From positions 744,001-808,000 of the forward strand of contig NZ_AP024646.1 of the NCBI RefSeq assembly GCF_019977235.1: 64,000 bases of DNA, in the 5' to 3' direction. The DNA comes from Arthrobacter sp. StoSoilB5 (GTDB lineage Bacteria > Actinomycetota > Actinomycetes > Actinomycetales > Micrococcaceae). The notes under the pieces were generated by a model. It saw nothing but the letters and a program-made list of their open reading frames with translations. It was not told where the DNA came from and did no database searches. Both the position numbers and the translations under genes were made by a program. Of this stretch, positions 58,607-64,000 are shown in pieces. How positions within the stretch are numbered: position 1 is the first letter of the stretch; each line of letters begins with the position of its first letter.

Positions 58607-60229
58607 CTAGGCGGTACGTCCGACGTCGATGAACGACAATCCGGTGGTAGGCAGGGGCTGGAAGCCGTTGAGCTTTTTCTCGTCCCAGGCGCTGGGAAGC
58701 TGGCGGTGGAGGATCGGGTACAGGGGGACCTCGTCCGAAACCATGTTCACGATTTCGGCGACGATCTTCTTTGCGTCGTCTCCGGAAGCTTGCGATCCCT
58801 TGTTCATGAGTTCCTGCAGCTTGCTGCGCTCAGGAGTGGTCCAGAAGGCGCGCTTCTCCATCCACGTGGCACCCGAGTAGAACCAGCTCAGGAGCAGGTC
58901 CGCATCGTTACCGAACACGGATGGATCACCGGGGGCAGCAACCACGGTGTAATCGCCCTTGCCCACGCGGTCGCTGTAAAGGGCGCCGGACTGCAGGCTC
59001 TTGACGGTGACCTTGACGCCCGGGATCTTGTTCCACGACTCAAGGATCAGCGGTGCAACGTCTTTCACCCAGGCAGTGTCCGTGGTGAGCAGTTCGAACT
59101 CGAGGTTGGTGACTCCCGCCTGCTTCAGCAGGTCCCCGGCCTTGGAAGTGTCAAAACCGTAGACGTTCTTGGCCTTGACGTAGTCCGGGTGGCCTTCCTG
59201 GAAATAGGAGCTGGCAGCCTTCGCGTTGCCGAAGAGGGCCTTCTTAATGATGGCTTCCTTGTCCAGGCCGTAGTGCAGGGCTTGGCGGACCAGCTTTTTG
59301 TCGAACGGTGCCTTGGCGCAGTTGAACATGAGGAACAGCAGGCCGAAGGACTGGACGGACTCCACCTTCACCTTGGACTTGAGGCCATCGACGTCCAGGT
59401 ACGGAACGTCTTCAATGGCCTGCACACGACCGGACTGGACGGCGGTGACGCGGGCCGCGGCGTCCGAAAGCAACAGCCACGTCATGCCCTTGGCCAGCGC
59501 GGGCTTGGGGCCGTTGTAATCGGCGAAGGCTTCAAAGACGATCTTGTCGTCCTTGACTGCCGAGACGAGCTTGTAGGGACCGGAGCCGATTGGCTTGGCG
59601 TCGAAGGCCTTCAGGTCGGTCGCTAGTGCCTTGGGAACAATCTTGACCACCGAGATGCGGGGTCCGAAGCCCGGGAAGGCGTACTTAAGGGTGAACTCGA
59701 CGGTCTTCGCGTCGAGCGGCTTGACGTCTTGGATGAAGGGGATGAACTGGGAAAACAGGGACTTGTTCGCCGGATCCATGACACGTGTAAAGGAGAAAGC
59801 GACGTCCTCGGTGGTGACGGGGGAGCCGTCGTGGAACTTGGCACCATCACGGATGGTCACCTGGTACGTGGTGTCGTTGATCTTCTTGGGATCCGTTGCG
59901 GCCAGTGCGTTGTAGGGCTGTCGGGTTGCCGGGTGCAGCTCGATGAGGCCTTCAAAGATGTGCAGGTTGGCTGCCATCGGCGTGGCGCCCGAGGAGCTCA
60001 GCGGGTCGAAGCCCGTGGAGAGAGCGTAGGAGATGCCTGCCTCGATAATGAGGTCCTTGTTCACGGCTGCCGTGTTCGCCGTGTTCCCTGTTGTGGTGCT
60101 GGCAGCGCCGCCGCACGCAGAGAGGGTTGCCGTGAAGGCGGCTGCTGCACCAACTGCGCCGCTTAGCTTCAGGAAGTTCCGGCGGCTGGCGTCGTTGACC
60201 AGCGGCAGGCTGTTGATCGTCTTGCTCAT
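58607..60229 (-). CDS. siaE: ABC transporter substrate-binding lipoprotein (SiaE-like)
   Basis: 540 residues from the ATG at 60229 (GAGG upstream). The signal has a twin-arginine motif [12 protein letters not shown] plus a lipobox LSAC, so it may be exported folded by Tat and then lipidated. The mature domain is an OppA/DppA-type (SBP_bac_5) protein: [30 protein letters not shown] and [15 protein letters not shown]. In the SiaEFGI system this protein binds sialic acid; that role is inferred from context. Confidence 0.87.
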   Translation of the reverse strand: MSKTINSLPLVNDASRRNFLKLSGAVGAAAAFTATLSACGGAASTTTGNTANTAAVNKDLIIEAGISYALSTGFDPLSSSGATPMAANLHIFEGLIELHPATRQPYNALAATDPKKINDTTYQVTIRDGAKFHDGSPVTTEDVAFSFTRVMDPANKSLFSQFIPFIQDVKPLDAKTVEFTLKYAFPGFGPRISVVKIVPKALATDLKAFDAKPIGSGPYKLVSAVKDDKIVFEAFADYNGPKPALAKGMTWLLLSDAAARVTAVQSGRVQAIEDVPYLDVDGLKSKVKVESVQSFGLLFLMFNCAKAPFDKKLVRQALHYGLDKEAIIKKALFGNAKAASSYFQEGHPDYVKAKNVYGFDTSKAGDLLKQAGVTNLEFELLTTDTAWVKDVAPLILESWNKIPGVKVTVKSLQSGALYSDRVGKGDYTVVAAPGDPSVFGNDADLLLSWFYSGATWMEKRAFWTTPERSKLQELMNKGSQASGDDAKKIVAEIVNMVSDEVPLYPILHRQLPSAWDEKKLNGFQPLPTTGLSFIDVGRTA

Positions 60230-60580
60230 AAGGTGCCTCACCATTCGAGTTTCGTGGGTTATCGGATGTAGGACGTCCGATGCTCGTATTGAAACTGTAA
60301 GGGCGGTCACAAGGGGACGTCAAGTGAGAAATGGATCACGGTGAGGCTGCTTGGGAGGCCGGAGCGTGAAGAGTTCACGGCCATCCAGGCGCCAGGAGGC
60401 GGAATTCGCAACGAATTTCCGAGACATACTTATCAAGGAGGTGGGACATCCGATATTGTATGTTGCGAGTCACTCATTCTGTGGTGGGCACTAAGCTCGC
60501 CTCAATATTAACACCGCACTCCGTCCGCATCCGAGGTTCACAGGCTTCTGCGGGAAGAGTGCATTGGCAAGGAGAGCGCC
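60230..60580. promoter_or_regulatory. Divergent siaE/nanR control region with two NanR-like operators
   Basis: 351 bp without a gene. ATCGGATGT-AGG-ACGTCCGAT (60261-60281) lies 32 bp before siaE; ACATCCGAT-ATTGTATGT (60446-60463) lies about 118 bp before nanR. Both share ACATCCGAT and are inverted repeats of the size bound by FadR-type GntR proteins, so the downstream regulator probably controls both units. Confidence 0.6.
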
Positions 60581-61309
60581 ATGACAACTTCCGGTGTCGT
60601 ACCGCAAGCGCGGTTCAGTGCACAGGCCCGGCTGCGTGCATTGCAGTCGGACATTATGGAGCTCATCCTTGAGCGCGAGCTCGAGGCGGGGGATCCGTTG
60701 CCCACGGAGAGCGAGCTTTCAGTCGCCCTCGGTGTTGGGCGCAATACGTTGCGCGAGTCCCTGAAAGTGCTGCAGGCCCTGGGCGTGATCGAGATCCGCC
60801 ACGGCTTCGGGATGTTCGTGGCGCCCAGCAACTTTGATGCTTTGGCTGATGGCCTGACATTCCGCGGCCGCCTTTCGCTCCGCCACCAGGGACTCGAAGC
60901 TTTGCAGCTGGTGGACGTGCGGCAGGCGTTGGAGTCCGGGCTGATCGGATCCTCCATTGATGTCATGACCAAAGAGCAATTGGCATCCATAGAGGAATCT
61001 GTGAAGCAAATGGAGGAGCTCGCGGCCGCCGGAGAGAACTTCGTCGCCGCTGACGCCGAGTTCCACCGCCGGCTCTTCGAGCCCCTCAACAACGATCTTC
61101 TGATCAACCTGATGGGGGTCTTCTGGAAGGTCTACCGGAAGATCCACGTAGAGATCGGCGCCGGCAACGAGGACCTGGCCAAGACAGCTGCCATCCATCG
61201 GAACATCTACGCTGCGGTTGCAGCGGGAGACAAGGTGCTCGCGGCCGAGCTGCTCAACCGCCACTTCGACGGCATCCGGCGCCGCATCACCGAGGCCGTT
61301 GGGGAGTAA
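60581..61309 (+). CDS. nanR: FadR/GntR family regulator, probable NanR
   Basis: 242 residues with AAGGAG before the ATG. The winged HTH is LERELEAGDPLPTESELSVA then LGVGRNTLRESLKVLQALGV. The FCD ligand domain (about 85-225) has VDVRQALESGLI, FVAADAEFHRRLFEPLNN and HRNIYAAVAAGDKVLAAELL; its His and Asp residues normally hold a metal near the ligand. It is divergent from the sialic-acid import and catabolic operon, so it most likely senses a sugar intermediate. The call as NanR is by context. Confidence 0.88.
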   Translation: MTTSGVVPQARFSAQARLRALQSDIMELILERELEAGDPLPTESELSVALGVGRNTLRESLKVLQALGVIEIRHGFGMFVAPSNFDALADGLTFRGRLSLRHQGLEALQLVDVRQALESGLIGSSIDVMTKEQLASIEESVKQMEELAAAGENFVAADAEFHRRLFEPLNNDLLINLMGVFWKVYRKIHVEIGAGNEDLAKTAAIHRNIYAAVAAGDKVLAAELLNRHFDGIRRRITEAVGE

Positions 61310-61324
61310 GCGCCCCCACTCACG

Positions 61325-61373
61325 GCAAGGGCCGCCGTCGTACTTTTTCAGAAAGTACGACGGCGGCCCTTGC
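61325..61373 (+). terminator. Strong terminator after nanR
   Basis: Perfect arms of 22 bases (61325-61346 and 61352-61373) around a 5-base loop TTCAG, starting 16 bases past the nanR stop. The right arm is followed by GTTTCT. One of the longest perfect stems in the window. Confidence 0.85.
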
Positions 61374-61425
61374 GTTTCTGCGCTCGGATCGCCCAACTGG
61401 GGGACAGTAGGTGTCGCTAAAACAA

Positions 61426-61457
61426 AAGACCCGCACCGGCTAACCGGTGCGGGTCTT
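61426..61457 (-). terminator. Terminator of tRNA-Arg
   Basis: AAGACCCGCACCGG (61426-61439) and CCGGTGCGGGTCTT (61444-61457) are perfect 14-bp arms with a 4-base loop. On the minus strand the stem is followed by TTGTTTTAGCG, a classic U-rich tail, 6 bases past the tRNA. Confidence 0.92.
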
Positions 61458-61463
61458 GATCTG

Positions 61464-61537
<74 letters not shown>

Positions 61538-61821
61538 ATTTCGCGTGATTCTCGGCGGTCTGTTTCTCTGACCCCCTCGAACCTCAATAAACTTTACAGA
61601 AGTTCATGTGAAGTTCCAAATCGAAAAGCTGTAATCTACGCAACTAGACCGGTCTATGTGACCTTACTCACTTAAATCACCCTCCCATGAAACGGAAGTG
61701 TTGATTTCTAGCGGTTTTTCCTTTCGGGGCTTGCGGTCGTCCGATGTCTGACAGGGGATTGGTCTGGTCCGGGACCCCTATCGTTTAGGACACACCACTG
61801 AACCCGAGGAAGGGAACCGCA
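61538..61821. promoter_or_regulatory. pckG upstream region
   Basis: 284 bp without a gene, AT-rich in its first half. It holds a perfect 12-bp palindrome TAGACCGGTCTA (61645-61656), directly followed by a CRP-like site, and a purine-rich ribosome site GAGGAAGGGAA before the ATG. The promoter of tRNA-Arg (other strand) must also be here. Confidence 0.5.
61657..61672. promoter_or_regulatory. CRP/GlxR-like site upstream of pckG
   Basis: TGTGA-CCTTAC-TCACT matches TGTGA-N6-TCACA at 9 of 10 positions. It abuts the TAGACCGGTCTA palindrome. Catabolite-type control of PEP carboxykinase by a cAMP-binding regulator is known in actinobacteria, which supports the reading. Confidence 0.6.
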
Positions 61822-63648
61822 ATGGGCGATCTGGCGCGACTGCCGCTGCTTGAGAAGGCACCTACTACGCATGCACGCCTGCTGGCCTGGGTTGAGGAAG
61901 TTGCCGAGCTGACTCAGCCGGACCGCATCCACTGGGTTGATGGCAGCGAAGCAGAAAACAAGAAGCTGACCGACGAACTGGTCGAGGCCGGCACCCTGAA
62001 GAGGCTGAACCCGGAAACATTCCCGAATTCCTTCGCGGCGTTCTCCGACCCCGCCGACGTTGCCCGCGTGGAAGAGCAGACCTTCATCTGCTCCGAGAAT
62101 GAGCGCGACGCAGGGTTCACGAACAACTGGATGGCTCCGGCCGAGATGAAGCAGAAGCTGCGCGGACTGTTCGCCGGCTCCATGCGCGGCCGCACCATGT
62201 ACGTCATCCCGTTCGTCATGGGCCACCTGGATGCTGAGGACCCGAAGTTCGGCGTCGAGATCACTGACTCCGCCTACGTCGTTGCCTCCATGCGCATCAT
62301 GGCCCGCATTGGCACGGACGTCCTGGACCGCATTACCCAGACCGATGCATTCTTTGTTCCGGCCCTCCACTCGCTTGGCGCTCCGCTGGAACCCGGCCAG
62401 GCCGACGTCGCGTGGCCGTGCAACACCGACAAATGGATCGTCCACTTCCCCGAAGAGCGTTCCATCTGGTCCTTCGGTTCCGGCTACGGCGGAAACGCGC
62501 TGTTGGGCAAGAAGTGCTACGCGCTGCGCATCGCCTCCGTGATGGCCCGCGATGAGGGTTGGCTTGCCGAGCACATGCTCATCCTCAAGCTGACCTCCCC
62601 GGAGCAGAAGACCTACTACATCTCCGCTGCCTTCCCCTCGGCTTGCGGCAAGACCAACCTCGCGCTGCTGGACCCCACCATCAAGGGATGGAAAGTCGAA
62701 ACCCTTGGCGACGACATCACCTGGATGCGTTTCGGCAAGGAAGGCGAGCTCCGCGCCGTCAACCCGGAAGCTGGCCTGTTCGGCGTCGCTCCGGGCACCG
62801 GCTGGGGCACCAACCCCAACGCCATGCGCGCCATCGCCAAGGGCAACAGCATCTTCACCAACGTTGCCCTGACCGATGACGGTGGCGTGTGGTGGGAAGG
62901 TATGACCGAGGAAACTCCGGCGCACCTGACCGACTGGCGCGGAAACTCCTGGACTCCGGACTCCGACGCCCCCGCCGCGCACCCGAACTCCCGCTTCTGC
63001 ACGCCGATCGACCAGATCGACATGCTGGCTGAGGAATACTTCAGCCCGGAAGGCGTGGAGCTGTCCGCGATCCTCTTCGGCGGCCGCCGCAAGACCACCA
63101 TCCCGCTGGTCACCGAGGCCCGCGACTGGTCAAACGGCATCTTCATGGGCTCCACTCTGTCTTCGGAGACCACGGCTGCAGCTGCCGGCGCCGTCGGCGT
63201 TGTTCGCCGCGACCCCATGGCCATGCTGCCGTTCATTGGCTACGACGCAGGTGACTACCTGAACCACTGGGTCAACCTGTCCGCCAAGGCAAACCCGGAG
63301 CGCTTGCCCAAGATCTTCCTGGTCAACTGGTTCCGTCGCACGGCCGAGGGCGGCTTCGCCTGGCCTGGCTTCGGGGACAACGCCCGTGTGCTCAAGTGGG
63401 CAATCGAACGCCTCGAAGGCAAGGCCGACGCCGTGGAAACCCCCATTGGCTTCGTCCCAACCGGCGAGTCGATCGACCTTGAGGGCTTGGACATGACTCC
63501 GGCCGAGGTCGAGTCTGCCGTGCGTGTTGACGCCGATGAGTGGGCAACCGAGCTGGCATCCATCGAGGAATGGTTCGCCAACTTCGGCGGATCCCTCCCG
63601 GCGGCACTGCAGTCCGAGCTGGATGGACTCAAGTCCCGCCTGGGCTAG
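61822..63648 (+). CDS. pckG: Phosphoenolpyruvate carboxykinase (GTP)
   Basis: 608 residues, normal for GTP-type PEPCK. The kinase-1 loop is [17 protein letters not shown] with the catalytic Cys, kinase-2 is [11 protein letters not shown], and the substrate and metal regions include [36 protein letters not shown] and [12 protein letters not shown]. The C-terminal guanine-binding NWFRR and [15 protein letters not shown] are present. It makes PEP from oxaloacetate in gluconeogenesis. Upstream elements suggest catabolite control. Confidence 0.98.
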   Translation: MGDLARLPLLEKAPTTHARLLAWVEEVAELTQPDRIHWVDGSEAENKKLTDELVEAGTLKRLNPETFPNSFAAFSDPADVARVEEQTFICSENERDAGFTNNWMAPAEMKQKLRGLFAGSMRGRTMYVIPFVMGHLDAEDPKFGVEITDSAYVVASMRIMARIGTDVLDRITQTDAFFVPALHSLGAPLEPGQADVAWPCNTDKWIVHFPEERSIWSFGSGYGGNALLGKKCYALRIASVMARDEGWLAEHMLILKLTSPEQKTYYISAAFPSACGKTNLALLDPTIKGWKVETLGDDITWMRFGKEGELRAVNPEAGLFGVAPGTGWGTNPNAMRAIAKGNSIFTNVALTDDGGVWWEGMTEETPAHLTDWRGNSWTPDSDAPAAHPNSRFCTPIDQIDMLAEEYFSPEGVELSAILFGGRRKTTIPLVTEARDWSNGIFMGSTLSSETTAAAAGAVGVVRRDPMAMLPFIGYDAGDYLNHWVNLSAKANPERLPKIFLVNWFRRTAEGGFAWPGFGDNARVLKWAIERLEGKADAVETPIGFVPTGESIDLEGLDMTPAEVESAVRVDADEWATELASIEEWFANFGGSLPAALQSELDGLKSRLG

Positions 63649-63680
63649 ACCTCTTAAGACAATGGCGTCTTAAGTGAACG

Positions 63681-63727
63681 ACGACGGCCCGTCACCTTTC
63701 GCTGGAAAGGTGACGGGCCGCCGTCGT
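63681..63727. terminator. Bidirectional terminator between pckG and hmp
   Basis: ACGACGGCCCGTCACCTTTC (63681-63700) pairs with 63705-63727 around a GCTG loop, with one bulged base. It lies 32 bases past pckG and 19 bases past the convergent hmp stop. Confidence 0.88.
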
Positions 63728-63746
63728 GCTTTGAGGGCTTCTTGCG

Positions 63747-64000
63747 TTAGTTCGCCAGCCAGACGTCCGGACCGAAGACCTCGTAGTGGATTCGGGTTGC
63801 CGGGATACCGGCGTCGATGGCTTCGTCGCGGATTTTCTTCATGAACGGCAGCGGGCCGCACAAGTAGAGCGAAGCATCTGCCGGCAGGTCGACTTCCCGC
63901 AGGGACATGAAGCCTTCGTTGGTGCCCTGCGCTTTGTTGCCGGGCTGCGGGGACTCCAGCCAGAGCTGCAGCTCCGCGTCAATGCTTGCCGCGTCTGCAG
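63747..64000 (-). CDS. hmp: Flavohemoprotein (nitric oxide dioxygenase), C-terminal end only
   Basis: The last 84 or so residues are in the window; the gene continues past base 64000. It ends in the ferredoxin-reductase NAD-binding part: SLYLCGPLPFMKKIRDEAID, then GIPATRIHYEVFGPDVWLAN. The CGPLPFM and IHYEVFGPD motifs are those of flavohemoglobin Hmp. The N-terminal globin and FAD parts cannot be seen, so another globin-less reductase of this fold remains possible. Confidence 0.85.
   Translation of the reverse strand, partial: ADAASIDAELQLWLESPQPGNKAQGTNEGFMSLREVDLPADASLYLCGPLPFMKKIRDEAIDAGIPATRIHYEVFGPDVWLAN

Noticed and set aside
61708..62982. 424-codon minus-strand frame opposite pckG
   Set aside because: pckG is unmistakable; the opposing frame is a codon-bias shadow. 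The same holds for 58343-59626, 40715-41791 and 26147-27316.

Overview
The window looks like a chromosomal segment of a high-GC actinobacterium, most likely Micrococcales close to Arthrobacter/Paenarthrobacter. This is inferred from gene content: GTP-dependent PEP carboxykinase, Lhr helicase plus Nei2-type glycosylase, YcnI, a MocR/YczE pair, a sialic-acid cluster of the Corynebacterium SiaEFGI type, many promoters of the form TANNNT-N6/7-start codon (leaderless mRNAs), and a cyclic-di-AMP riboswitch ahead of a peptidoglycan-lysis gene. No phage, integrase, IS element, plasmid or CRISPR genes are visible, and most genes look chromosomal and intact.

Layout. 0-8 kb: amino-acid permease with a divergent Lrp regulator, an RluA-type pseudouridine synthase, an ArsR-like/SRPBCC pair, a TetR/DUF4188 pair, and a MocR/YczE pair. 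7.7-16.4 kb: nei, lhr, a DUF4232 lipoprotein, ycnI with a membrane partner, and an SRPBCC protein. 16.4-20.1 kb: an AT-richer patch with an aldehyde-dehydrogenase remnant, an aromatic-acid MFS transporter and a GT39-like membrane glycosyltransferase, bordered by tRNA-Ser(CGA). 20.7-24.4 kb: a compact operon of an MDR dehydrogenase, a non-canonical PTPS-fold protein, a GT4 glycosyltransferase and an AlkZ-like protein. 24.4-28.8 kb: housekeeping genes (tadA, upp, HAD, VOC, PLP decarboxylase). 28.8-36.5 kb: a carbohydrate system with LacI, ABC importer, GH130 and a large secreted protein without a recognised family. 36.6-46 kb: GT2 with a lost DxD motif, riboswitch-controlled transglycosylase, two-component system, receiver-less winged-helix regulator, SixA, LysR/EamA pair. 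46-49.5 kb: TetR, YhgE/Pip and degenerate ABC-ATPase operon with a perfect TetR operator. 49.5-52 kb: disulfide reductase and rhodanese. 52-61.3 kb: ManNAc/sialic-acid catabolism (nanE, nanK, nanA, siaI, siaG, siaF, siaE, divergent nanR). 61.4-64 kb: tRNA-Arg(ACG), pckG and the end of hmp.

How genes work together. The sialic-acid region imports a sugar acid by a dipeptide-type ABC system and converts it through NanA, NanK and NanE toward GlcNAc-6-P; NanR-like operators lie before both siaE and nanR. The LacI region couples an extracellular protein, an importer and an intracellular GH130 enzyme, suggesting use of a mannose-containing oligosaccharide. pckG carries a CRP/GlxR-like site, which fits a gluconeogenic gene.

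Most interesting structures: a 61-bp palindromic repeat present in three full copies plus one decayed copy; the dehydrogenase/PTPS-like/GT4 operon; the unassigned secreted protein beside GH130; the ydaO riboswitch; and about eight predicted leaderless transcripts. Coordinates of starts are sequence-based predictions; no database search was possible.
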